DNA of 64,000 nt, taken from contig CBDEVU010000017.1 of assembly GCA_965243715.1 (NCBI GenBank), positions 558,001 to 622,000 of the forward strand, read 5' to 3'. Below the pieces are notes generated by a model, which was not told where the DNA came from, ran no database searches, and saw only the letters and a list, made by a program, of their open reading frames with translations. Positions 35,474-44,097 of the stretch are shown here, one piece after another. Source of the stretch: UBA11606 sp965243715. Lineage in GTDB: Bacteria; Actinomycetota; Acidimicrobiia; Acidimicrobiales; Aldehydirespiratoraceae. Both the position numbers and the translations under genes were made by a program. Each line of letters begins with the position of its first letter. Within the stretch, counting starts at the first letter, position 1.

Positions 35474-35917
35474 TCAGTGCCCGGACGGAGCTTCCCACCC
35501 TTCAAGGACGGGACGTTTCCAGTCGGTACCAACCTCACGGCATTCGTCCACCCACGGGCCGAGGTCGACCTGGGGGAACTTGCAGTGAATGTCTTTCAAG
35601 ATGATGCCATAAGAGTTCCCTGATTGCAGGTGCTTGATGAGCACCTTGCGAGCCAGTTCGTCCTCACGTCCTTCGGGAATATCGAAGTAGATCTTGAGAA
35701 AGGAGTTCGAATAGCGGTCAAAGACGGCTGGGATGCCGTCTTCTTTCAACAACCAGATGTCCTCCAACCAGTTGAGGTCGTCGCCGGGTGTGGCCGCCAT
35801 AAGGTCAACGTCTTCGACGAGCGATCTGTCGCTTTGGTAGTCGAAACGCTTCCCCGCTAACTGTTCGGCGTCGATGCCAACTGTGCGTTTGCCTGTATCA
35901 GCCTTAATTTCAGCCAT
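35474..35917 (-). CDS. Unknown conserved-looking protein between N-methylglutamate synthase and the SoxB-like gene (147 aa)
   Basis: MAEIKADTGKRTVGIDAEQL begins a soluble protein with no helix-spanning segment. The central part (FLKIYFDIPEGREDEL, then HLQSGNSYGIILKDIHCKFP) is followed by LGPWVDECREVGTDWKRPVL. It lacks the Cys-rich zinc ribbon of sarcosine oxidase delta (SoxD/MgdB), although it occupies the place where that subunit could be. Gaps to its neighbours are one base on each side, so it is tightly coupled to glxD and the flavoprotein. I do not recognise its family. Confidence 0.7.
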   Translation of the reverse strand: MAEIKADTGKRTVGIDAEQLAGKRFDYQSDRSLVEDVDLMAATPGDDLNWLEDIWLLKEDGIPAVFDRYSNSFLKIYFDIPEGREDELARKVLIKHLQSGNSYGIILKDIHCKFPQVDLGPWVDECREVGTDWKRPVLEGWEAPSGH

Positions 35918-35918
35918 C

Positions 35919-37355
35919 TCAGATTCCTTCCTGACCGGTCATCTTGGCCATCATTTCTCGCATCTCGGTGAAATGTTTCTCTTCGGTAACTCCGGGGATG
36001 TACTGCGTACCGGCCAGTGGGACCCGAGCCATGGCCGCCGCTTCGTAAGTGAGGGCGGCAAGGTCCTCGGGTTCCAAAGAGTGGATGTTGGTCTTGCCAC
36101 AGGCCCGGGCGAGCAATTGAACTTCCATGGTGAGCGTGATGAGGTAGTTGTAGACCCGCAGGGCGGCCTCATCAACATCGAGGCGCTTACGCAATTCGAC
36201 GTCTTGGGTAGCCACCCCTACCGGACAACGTCCCGTGTGGCAGTGATAACACTGACCGGCGGGAACGCCGATGGTCCCTTCGTAGTCGGTGATCCCAGGG
36301 AGGTGTTTGTTACAGTTGAGGGCCATAAGCGCCGCTGTACCAATAGCCACGGCTTTGGCACCGAGAGCGATGCATTTAGCAATATCCCCCCCGTTACGAA
36401 TACCACCAGCCACGACGAGGTCCACCTCGTCGGCCAAGCCTACGTCCTCGAGCGCTCGGCGGGCTTCGGGGATGGCTGCCATAAGCGGAATGCCGGTCTC
36501 TTCGGTAGCGAGGTGTGGACCGGCGCCCGTTCCGCCTTCCGCCCCATCGAGATAGATGGAATCGGGGCCACATTTGGCGGCCATACGCACGTCATCGTAG
36601 ACACGTGAGGCACCAAGCTTTAGCTGAATTGGAATCTGATAGTCGGTCGCTTCGCGAATCTCTTGGATCTTGAGCGACAGATCATCAGGGCCGATCCAAT
36701 CCGGATGGCGAGCCGGTGAACGTTGATCGATACCGGCGGGCAAAGAGCGCATCTCAGCGACCTGCTCGGTGACTTTCTGGCCCATAAGGTGACCACCGAG
36801 GCCAACCTTGCAGCCCTGCCCGATGAAGAACTCTGCCGCATCGGCGAGCATAAGGTGATGCGGGTTGAATCCATACCGGCTCTGAATAACTTGGTAGAAC
36901 CATTTGGTCGACAGATCACGCTCTGGCGGAATCATGCCGCCTTCGCCCGAACACGTCGCCGAACCGGCCATCGAAGCCCCTTTAGCGAGCGCCATCTTGG
37001 CTTCGATAGACAAGGCACCGAAGCTCATTCCGGTGATATACACCGGAATATCAAGCTCAAGTGGCTTCTTGGCGAAACGGCCGCCGATGACGGTCTTCGT
37101 TTCGCACTTCTCCCGGTAGCCCTCGATCACAAAGCGCGTGAGCGTGCCCGGCAAGAACACGAGCTCGTCCCAATGAGGAATCTTCTTGAACAGGGAGAAT
37201 CCCCGCATCCGGTAACGACCAAGTTGGGCCTTCACATGGATGTCGTTAATCACCGTGGGGGTGAAAATTTTACTCTGGCCGAGCAGATCAGTACTAGCGT
37301 TGACCAGCACCGCGTCCTGTTCGGCTTGAGTTTGTGCGTTCTTTGCTTGACTCAT
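35919..37355 (-). CDS. glxD: FMN-binding glutamate synthase domain protein (GlxD / MgsC)
   Basis: A 478-residue protein of the glutamate synthase central/FMN domain class. TGMSFGALSIEAKMALAKGA, GEGGMIPPERD, LKLGASRVYDDV, DGAEGGTGAGPHLA and GGIRNGGDIAKCIALGA form the TIM-barrel flavin site. CYHCHTGRCPVGVATQD carries the iron-sulphur Cys ligands. As MgsC with MgsA and MgsB it makes N-methylglutamate from methylamine and glutamate; as GlxD it belongs to an actinobacterial nitrogen-limitation cluster. It is 13 bases from glxC. Confidence 0.88.
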   Translation of the reverse strand: MSQAKNAQTQAEQDAVLVNASTDLLGQSKIFTPTVINDIHVKAQLGRYRMRGFSLFKKIPHWDELVFLPGTLTRFVIEGYREKCETKTVIGGRFAKKPLELDIPVYITGMSFGALSIEAKMALAKGASMAGSATCSGEGGMIPPERDLSTKWFYQVIQSRYGFNPHHLMLADAAEFFIGQGCKVGLGGHLMGQKVTEQVAEMRSLPAGIDQRSPARHPDWIGPDDLSLKIQEIREATDYQIPIQLKLGASRVYDDVRMAAKCGPDSIYLDGAEGGTGAGPHLATEETGIPLMAAIPEARRALEDVGLADEVDLVVAGGIRNGGDIAKCIALGAKAVAIGTAALMALNCNKHLPGITDYEGTIGVPAGQCYHCHTGRCPVGVATQDVELRKRLDVDEAALRVYNYLITLTMEVQLLARACGKTNIHSLEPEDLAALTYEAAAMARVPLAGTQYIPGVTEEKHFTEMREMMAKMTGQEGI

Positions 37356-37368
37356 TTATCCAATCTCC

Positions 37369-38157
37369 TCAGATGACGAGCTTCTTCTCAGACGGCTCAA
37401 GCGAGTCGTAGTTGTGTAGTTGTTTACCGCAGACGAACTTTTCGAACTCCGGCGGCGTACCGAGGTCGTACAGACCGAACTTGCGGTTAATGAACTCCGT
37501 GTCGGAGTCGTCCCATTCACCGGGAACGCAGTCGACACCAAGCGAGGCGATTTTGCCGCCGACGTATATGGCGCCGTCGTACATGGAGTCGCCCATGTTA
37601 TGGCCGGCATTGCCGCAGATGACCTGACGGCCACGCTGCATCATAAAGCCGGTGTTGATGCCCACGCTTCCCATGACAATGATCGTGCCGCCCTTTTGGT
37701 CAACGCCGGTACGGGCCCCAACATCGCCTTTGAAAACGAGATCGCCGCCGCGCAACGCGGCACCGGTCAACGAACCAGCCCCTCGTTCGACCACGACCGA
37801 ACCCGACATCATGTTCTCTCCGCACGACCAGCCGACTCGGCCATCAATCTTGACCATCGGGCCGTCGATGAGGCCGCAGGCGAACCAGCCGGGCGAACCT
37901 TCGAAGGTGATGTTGCAGCGCTTGAGGACACCAACCGCCAGGGAGTGTTTCGACCCTGGATTGACGATGGTGACGTTATGGATATTCTCGACATAGATCA
38001 AACGCCGAAGCTCGAGATTGATTTGTCGGGTGGAGAGATTAGTCGCATCGACGCGGGCGAAATCGCCGTCGATCTCTGCTGTCTCGGGGGCTACAGCGTT
38101 GGGCTCAGCCAAGCCGCGGGCGTCGTAGTTGACACCCGATCTAGAACCTGCACTCAT
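37369..38157 (-). CDS. glxC: Glutamate synthase GXGXG (GltB3) domain protein (GlxC / MgsB)
   Basis: About 262 residues from ATG 38157, which overlaps the glxB stop (ATGA); GTG 38166 is in frame three codons earlier. Repeats of the right-handed beta-helix GXGXG type are clear (ALRGGDLVFKGDVGARTGVD, GGTIIVMGSVG, QVICGNAGHNMGDSMYDGAI). In glutamate synthase this domain structurally bridges amidotransferase and FMN domains; here it is a separate subunit, as in N-methylglutamate synthase (MgsB) and glx operons. It follows glxB and precedes glxD. Confidence 0.88.
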   Translation of the reverse strand: MSAGSRSGVNYDARGLAEPNAVAPETAEIDGDFARVDATNLSTRQINLELRRLIYVENIHNVTIVNPGSKHSLAVGVLKRCNITFEGSPGWFACGLIDGPMVKIDGRVGWSCGENMMSGSVVVERGAGSLTGAALRGGDLVFKGDVGARTGVDQKGGTIIVMGSVGINTGFMMQRGRQVICGNAGHNMGDSMYDGAIYVGGKIASLGVDCVPGEWDDSDTEFINRKFGLYDLGTPPEFEKFVCGKQLHNYDSLEPSEKKLVI

Positions 38158-39083
38158 ACCTGCCACACCTTTACTTCACGCTCGTAGGGATCTCGTGTCT
38201 CGACTTCGCGCCCGACGAGGGCCCGAATGGCGATTTCTTCGGTGGCCACCACCACCATGTCGTCGTTTTCGAACAACACGAGCGGTTTAGCCGCCATCTC
38301 GTCCTTGCAGAAGCCAAGTTGGTTGCCGGTGACACACACGTAGGTGAACACACCGTCGAAGTCGTCGATGCTCTCCTTCATGGCCGTTTCCAAGTCGATG
38401 CCCCCTTGGAGCTTCTCGGCGAGGTACACGGCAATAATCTCAGAGTCACATTCGGACTGGAAACGGTGGCCTGAGCGCTCAAGCCGCCGCCGCCAGTAGT
38501 GGTAGTTGGTGAGCTGACCGTTGTGAACCACAGCGACGTCGGCGAAAGGGTAGGCCCAGTAGGGGTGGGCGCTAGCCAAATCGACATCGGATTCGGTCGC
38601 CATGCGAACGTGGCCGATGCCGTGGGTGCCGGTGAAGTCCGCCAGATTGTACTGATCGTCAACCGTTTCGGCGTCGCCAAGGTCCTTGACGATCTCTAGG
38701 GAGTTACCGAGCGAGAGAACCTCGCAACCGGGAACGTCTTCGAGATAGTCAGCCAGGGGCTTTAGTTCGCCCGAGTACCGCACCGTGGCGCGAAAGGCGT
38801 AGCCGGTCTCACTTTGCATCGTGGCCACCTCGGCGCCGATTTTGGCCAGCCGCGACTCGATTTCTTGACGGTTTCGATCCAGTCTCTCCTGTATGTGCAT
38901 GCCCGCGAATTCGCTCGGCTCGGCCAGCACGAACCGGATGACGATCATGTCGTCAGCGGGTCCGTACAGCGCGTAGCCAGTTGAATCTGGGCCGCGATGC
39001 TTCATGGACTGGAGCATCTTGGTGAGTTCCGCGCCGATATTGGCGGTTCCGTCACGATGGATAATGCCGGCAATGCCACACAT
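38154..39083 (-). CDS. glxB: Class II glutamine amidotransferase subunit (GlxB / MgsA)
   Basis: A 309-residue Ntn amidotransferase: the N-terminal nucleophile Cys2 is in MCGIAGIIHRDG; KHRGPDSTGYALYG, GHVRMATESDVD, AHPYWAYPFADVAVVHNGQL and ESECDSE-like FQSECDSEIIAVYLA are the other site motifs. In the multi-subunit synthase it supplies the amido nitrogen or the amide-binding site; in N-methylglutamate synthase it accepts the methylamide of gamma-glutamylmethylamide or free methylamine. Second gene in the operon, 67 bases after the GS-like gene. Confidence 0.88.
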   Translation of the reverse strand: MCGIAGIIHRDGTANIGAELTKMLQSMKHRGPDSTGYALYGPADDMIVIRFVLAEPSEFAGMHIQERLDRNRQEIESRLAKIGAEVATMQSETGYAFRATVRYSGELKPLADYLEDVPGCEVLSLGNSLEIVKDLGDAETVDDQYNLADFTGTHGIGHVRMATESDVDLASAHPYWAYPFADVAVVHNGQLTNYHYWRRRLERSGHRFQSECDSEIIAVYLAEKLQGGIDLETAMKESIDDFDGVFTYVCVTGNQLGFCKDEMAAKPLVLFENDDMVVVATEEIAIRALVGREVETRDPYEREVKVWQV

Positions 39084-39110
39084 ATCGTGTCTCCCTTTTC
39101 TTAGATCGTT

Positions 39111-39139
39111 TTGATTGATTGATTGGTTGGATGGTTGGT
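39111..39139. repeat. Short GATT/TTGG tetranucleotide run between the GS-like gene and glxB
   Basis: TTGATTGATTGATTGGTTGG continuing ATGGTTGGT: three to four GATT units followed by degenerate TTGG units in the 67-base spacer. It lies in the untranslated region before glxB. Slippage here would alter spacer length, not a frame. Confidence 0.6.
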
Positions 39140-39150
39140 GGACGGGGCGT

Positions 39151-40548
39151 TTACGGCAGAATGTCGAGGTATTCCTCGACGTCCCAGTCGGTCACGGTGG
39201 CCATGAAGCGCTCCCACTCGTCGCGCTTGTAGTGCTCGAAAACCCGGAACATGTCGCCGGGCAGGGCGGACTTGATTACCTCGTCGGCCCGAAGCGCATC
39301 CAGCGCCTCACCGAGAGTCATCGGGATCTTCTTGACGTCCTTGCCCGCTTCCATGGCTTCGTAAATGTTGCGCTCTTCGGGCGGGCCCGGATCGAGTTGG
39401 GCGTCGAGTCCGTGGTCCATGGCCTTGATGAGGCCAGCCATTGAGAGGTAGGGGTTGACCGCGGAGTCCACCGATCGATATTCGAAGCGCCCCGGGGCGG
39501 AGATTCGCAGTGCGGTAGTCCGGTTCTGGAAACCCCAGTCGGCAAAGACAGGCGCCCAGAATCCGGTGTCCCAGAGGCGTCGGTAGGAGTTGACGGTGGG
39601 CGAGCCGAGACAGGTGAGCGCTGGCAGATGCTTGATGATGCCGCCGATGGCTTTCATGCCCACGGGGCCGGGGATCTGAGGGTCGTCCCCTTCTGGCATG
39701 AACTTGTTGTCGTCGCCTTCCCACAAAGAGATGTTGTGATGACAGCCGTTGGCCGAAACGCCCATGAACGGTTTTGGCATGAAGCACGGGAAGGCACCGA
39801 GTTCGCGGCCTACTTGCTTACAGATCTGGCGGTAGGTGCTCAAGCGATCGGCGGTGAGTTCAGCCCTATCGAAGTTGAAGTTGAGTTCGAGTTGGCCCGG
39901 AGCATCCTCGTGGTCGCCCTGGATCATGTCGAGGCCCATCGCCTCGCCGTATTCCACCACCCGATGGATCAGCGGCTGAAGCTCGGCGAACTGGTCGATG
40001 TGGTAACAGTTGGGCTTGGTGAGTCCCTCGACGGTGGGCTTGCCGTTCTCGTCGGCCTTGAGCCACATCATCTCGGGTTCGCAGCCCGCGCGGAGATGCA
40101 GACCGTGCTTGGCCTCAAACTCGGCGTGAATCCGCTGGAGGTTTCCTCGGCAGTCCGAGGTGAGAAAGGCGCCGCCGTCCACTTTTTCTTCCCGGCCGCG
40201 GAACAGTGTGCAGAAAACACGGGCGGTCTTGGAGTCCCACGGAAGCTTCATGAAGGTGTCAACCTCGGCGACACCGACGAGTTCCTTCGACTCTGCGCCG
40301 TAGCCGATGTAATCGCCGTGGCGGTCAACGAACAGGTTGGCCGTTGAGCCGTAGACCAGTTGGAATCCCTTACGGGCAATGGTTCCAAAGTGCTTGGCGG
40401 GGATGCCCTTGCCCATGATCCGGCCGGTGACGGAAACGAACTGGCAGTAGAGGTACTGAATCCCCTCTGTCTTGATGCGTTTTTCGATCTCTCGGACCTG
40501 GGCCTCACGGCCGTCGGCATCAATGAACTGTTCGATATCGGTTGGCAT
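39151..40548 (-). CDS. glnT: Glutamine synthetase family ligase (GlnT / gamma-glutamylmethylamide synthetase-like)
   Basis: A 465-residue ATP-dependent glutamate-amine ligase. GS catalytic-fold motifs: CEPEMMWL (metal Glu), GDHEDAPGQLELNF, ANGCHHNISLW (ATP/glutamate site) and RFEYRSVDSAVNPYLSMAGL. It heads the operon glnT-glxB-glxC-glxD-ORF147-SoxB-like. Two readings fit: a type III glutamine synthetase (the actinobacterial glnT-glx nitrogen cluster), or GmaS, which joins methylamine to glutamate in the N-methylglutamate pathway. The SoxB-like gene at the operon end and tmm/tdm nearby favour methylamine as substrate; sequence alone does not settle it. A GGGGG site precedes the ATG. Confidence 0.8.
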   Translation of the reverse strand: MPTDIEQFIDADGREAQVREIEKRIKTEGIQYLYCQFVSVTGRIMGKGIPAKHFGTIARKGFQLVYGSTANLFVDRHGDYIGYGAESKELVGVAEVDTFMKLPWDSKTARVFCTLFRGREEKVDGGAFLTSDCRGNLQRIHAEFEAKHGLHLRAGCEPEMMWLKADENGKPTVEGLTKPNCYHIDQFAELQPLIHRVVEYGEAMGLDMIQGDHEDAPGQLELNFNFDRAELTADRLSTYRQICKQVGRELGAFPCFMPKPFMGVSANGCHHNISLWEGDDNKFMPEGDDPQIPGPVGMKAIGGIIKHLPALTCLGSPTVNSYRRLWDTGFWAPVFADWGFQNRTTALRISAPGRFEYRSVDSAVNPYLSMAGLIKAMDHGLDAQLDPGPPEERNIYEAMEAGKDVKKIPMTLGEALDALRADEVIKSALPGDMFRVFEHYKRDEWERFMATVTDWDVEEYLDILP

Positions 40549-40640
40549 GTTGTCCCCCTAGGACGAGACGGATGTCACGGTCTCAGCCCCGAGCCGAGTG
40601 TGCCATTCGCCACAGTAGTGCAGTCTAATCGCCCGCACTA

Positions 40641-40674
40641 GTGGAATTATTCCACTGACAGTAGTTTCCTGTCA
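40641..40674. promoter_or_regulatory. Two adjacent inverted repeats between the GS-like operon and ogt
   Basis: GTGGAAT-T-ATTCCAC (40641-40655) is a perfect 7-bp palindrome overlapping the ogt stop. TGACAG-TAGTTTC-CTGTCA (40656-40674) follows directly. They lie about 92-126 bases upstream of the GS-like start. Either ogt terminator stems or operator sites for the downstream operon; no U-run is seen. Confidence 0.4.
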
Positions 40675-41165
40675 ATAGATAATATTTCCTCTGGGTAGAG
40701 ATTTGCCCGTTCGTGGGCGAGCAACCACCGCTTGAGGTCAAGGCCACCGGCGAACCCGGTGAGGGAACCGTTGGTGCCAACGATGCGATGACAGGGCAAG
40801 ACAACCGGTATCGGGTTCTTGGCGTTGGCCGATCCCACCGCCCGATAGGCGCCGAGCCGACCGATTGCTTTGGCCTGTTCGCCGTAGCTGCGGGTTTCGC
40901 CGTACGGCACCGCGGCCAAGGCTCGCCATGCTTCCCGCTGGAAATCGGTGCCGACTAGATCGAGGGGCAAATCGAATACTTGTCGTTGGCCATCGAAATA
41001 CTCACGCAACTGTTCGGCGGCTCTGGTCAACTCGGGATGAATCTCGCATGCCTCTAGTGTTGTGGATTCTTGGCTCGAAAAAGCCACGCGGCGCAGCCCG
41101 AAGTCGGAGGCAATGAGGGTGAGGGGGCCGATCGGCGACTCAAGTTGAGTTTGGTAAAGCGTCAT
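40647..41165 (-). CDS. ogt: Methylated-DNA-protein cysteine methyltransferase (Ogt)
   Basis: A 172-residue DNA repair protein that removes O6-methyl groups from guanine by suicide transfer to Cys. The active site PCHRIVGTNGSLTGFAGG is complete, with FQREAWRALAAVPYGETRSYGE (helix-turn-helix) before it. Transcription runs into the GS-like operon direction with a 98-base gap, and it is divergent from the restriction gene by 23 bases. A role in handling alkylation from methylamine metabolism would be guesswork. Confidence 0.93.
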   Translation of the reverse strand: MTLYQTQLESPIGPLTLIASDFGLRRVAFSSQESTTLEACEIHPELTRAAEQLREYFDGQRQVFDLPLDLVGTDFQREAWRALAAVPYGETRSYGEQAKAIGRLGAYRAVGSANAKNPIPVVLPCHRIVGTNGSLTGFAGGLDLKRWLLAHERANLYPEEILSIDRKLLSVE

Positions 41166-41175
41166 AGGGGGACAG

Positions 41176-41181
41176 TATCGT
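41176..41181 (+). promoter_or_regulatory. Leaderless-type -10 element before the type III restriction gene
   Basis: TATCGT, seven bases (AACTAGG), then GTG 41189. The TANNNT-N7-start geometry predicts a leaderless transcript. It lies in the 23-base gap shared with divergent ogt. Confidence 0.4.
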
Positions 41182-41188
41182 AACTAGG

Positions 41189-44097
41189 GTGATTGACAAT
41201 CCGATCATCAACTCGCCGTTCATCGAACCTAAGTATCACTTTAAGTTCGACGAACGCGGCGTTATCACCAAAACCAAAGCCAAAGGTCGGCGTTGCTCGC
41301 TGTACTTCACCCCGATCCCGGGGACCAAAAAGCAGGGCACGCCGCAGTCGTCGCTCGACCTCGACACTGTCGATCGTGTTGAAGAGAACCAGTTCATCAA
41401 TCAGGTCAGGGAAGCTGTTTCGCTGTGGCGAGACCGCGGGTATCCCGGTACGACCCAGACCAGCCGCCGACTGCTGGCCCACTGGAATCAGATCGACGGA
41501 CGGGACCGCCCGCTGTTCTTTTGTCAGCGCGAGGCAATCGAAACGGCGATCTTTCTCGCCGAAGAGGCGCCCAAGGCGGAGCATTACTTCCAAACCACGC
41601 TGGCCCAGTACGCCAACTCGCTGAACGAGGGACTGTTTCGCATCGCCTTGAAGATGGCGACCGGCGCGGGCAAGACCGTTGTCATGTCGCTGCTCATTGC
41701 CTGGCAGACCCTGAACAAGGCACGCAATCCTCACGATGGGCGATTCACCGACCAGTTCTTAGTGGTAGCCCCGGGCTGCGAGCAGATCTCAACCGAGCCA
41801 CCGTGCATGTCATCAACTATCACCAGCTCATGCGGCGCGAGAAGCGGTCAGCGCCGGCCAAGACGAAAAAGTTGCTCGGCAACGATGCTGTCTTCACCGA
41901 GACCCCCGGCGAGATGGCGAACCGTGTCCTGCAGCCGTTCTCCGGCACGAAGCAGATCATTGTGCTCAACGACGAGGGGCACCACTGCTACCAACAAAAG
42001 CCTGCCAATGTTAAGCTAGACCCCGACGCCGCCAAGTCGGCCTTTGGCATCGACGACCTCGCCGGGGAGGACAAGGTGGCGGCGAAGGCCCGAGAGGCCG
42101 ATGCCCGGGTGTGGCATACCGGTCTCGTCCATATCGCTCGCAAGCGCGGGATCAAATCCGTGTACGACCTTTCGGCCACCCCGTTCTACCTTCGAGGCTC
42201 GGGCTGGCAGGAAGGGACCCTGTTCCAATGGGTTGTTTCTGATTTCGCCCTCACCGACGCCATCGAGTGTGGCATCGTCAAGATTCCCCGGGTGCCAACC
42301 GCAGACGATATCGACCGCAGCGATCCGGCGTTTCGGGCCCTCTGGGCAAAGGTCGGCAAACAACTCTCGAAGGGCACCAAACACTCGAAAATCAGCTACC
42401 CGCCGGTCCTTCCTCCCGAACTCGAGTCAGCGCTATGGGCGCTCTACCACGATTACGAAAAGCATTTCAACGACTGGAAAGAAGCGCAGAGCCATAACCG
42501 CGAGGCGGTGCCACCCGTCTTCATCGTGGTGGCCCAGAACACGAACATTTCGCAACTGGTTCACGAATGGATGTCAGGCTGGGAAGAAACCACCGATGAC
42601 GGCTCACCGCTTCGCCATCACGGCAAGCTCCCGTTGTTCGATAACGTCGACGATAACGGCGGGTGGATCCCTCGCCCTGTTGCCATGATCGTCGACTCGA
42701 AAGCCATCGACTCCGGCAACCAACTGACCCCGGCCTTTCTCACCGCGGCGGCGGTCGAGCTAGAGCAGTTCCGCGGCGAATTCGAACGGCGCAATCCCGG
42801 CCAGAGCGCCGCTGCCGTCGGCGAGGAAGGCTTGCTGCGCGAGGTGATGAACACGGTGGGGCGCGCCGGCAAGCTCGGTGCACCGATCCGCGCTGTCACC
42901 TCGGTTTCTATGCTGACCGAGGGATGGGACGCCCGAACCGTTACCCATATCCTCGGAATCCGCGCCTTCGGCACGCAACTCCTATGCGAGCAGGTAGTCG
43001 GGCGGGGACTGCGACGGGTGTCTTATGAACTTAACGATGAGGGCAAGTTCGACCCCGAATACGCCGACGTCTACGGCGTGCCGTTCGCCTTCGTCCCTGT
43101 CGCCGGGCTACGCAACACCGCCGAAGGCATCGAGACCCACACCTACGTCCATACCGTCGAGCAACGAAGCGAGTCCCGCATCGAGTTCCCGCGGGTCGTT
43201 GGCTACCACTACGCCACGCCGTCAGATTCGATCCAAACCACGTTCAGCGACGACCACCGCATGGTGTTGGGCAACGACGCAGTGCCGACACGTGTTGACA
43301 TCGAGGACATCACCGGCATCCCTGAGGTTCACACCCTTGACGCCCTGCGGTCACTGCGGATGCAAGAAATCCGCTACCAAATCGCGGCTCAGGTGTGTAA
43401 AAAACTGACCAGCGGCGACGGCGATCCACGGCCGTGGCTCTTTCCCGCGGTGCTCGACGCGGTCGGCACCTGGATCGACGATTACGTCACCATCACCGGC
43501 AACGCCTTCTGGCAACTGCTCGGCCTTTCGGCGTACCAAGCCCGAGCCACCGACATCATTCTCGCCGCAATCACCTCGACCCAAGCTAACGACGCGGCCA
43601 TCAACGCCATCCTCGAACGGGCCAACCCGACCGGCGATACTAGCGGCGTGGGATGGGCCACGAGGCGAGACCCGGACGAACTCTTGGTCACCGGCAAAAA
43701 GTGCCACCTCAGCCATGTGGTGCCCGATTCCGGCTGGGAAACCACCGTCGCGGCCACCCTCGAAGGGATGGACGAGGTAGCGCGCTACGTCAAAAACGAC
43801 CATCTTGATTTCACCATTCCGTACGTGATCGACGGTATCCAGAGGGCTTACGTGACCGACTTCATCGCCGTCATCGACGACGGGGGACCAAACGGCCCGG
43901 TCAACCTGCTCATCGAAGTCTCGGGCCAAGAACGCCCAGACAAAAAAGTCAAGGTCGCCACTACCCGCGATAAGTGGCTACCGGCGGTCAACTCGCTCGC
44001 CGACTACGGCCGCTGGGATCTGCTCGAGATTCACGACCCGGCCCATGTCGATACCCAGATTCGTAACCACCTCAACCTCACGGTAGCTACCCCATGA
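41189..44097 (+). pseudogene. Type III restriction endonuclease Res subunit, out-of-frame internal deletion
   Basis: Frame 2 from GTG 41189 reads MIDNPIINSPFIEPKYHFKF through the helicase Walker A MATGAGKTVVMSLLIAW and FLVVAPG, then becomes nonsense at about 41780 and ends at 42019. Frame 1 continues from LRADLNRATVHVINYHQLMR through VLNDEGHHCY, SATPFYLRGSGW, SMLTEGWDARTVTHILGIRAF and EQVVGRGLRR to 44097. Between APG and RADLNRA, intact relatives have roughly 35-40 further residues, so a small deletion with frame loss is likely at about 41778. A C-terminal ERPDKKVKVATTRDKWLPAV nuclease-like region remains. Restriction activity is probably lost unless the record is wrong. Its stop overlaps mod (ATGA). 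Confidence 0.75.

Noticed and set aside
37420..38187. A 255-codon plus-strand frame
   Set aside because: Antisense to glxC, which has clear GXGXG repeats.
39628..40347. A 239-codon plus-strand frame
   Set aside because: Antisense to the glutamine-synthetase-like gene; no own start context or motifs.
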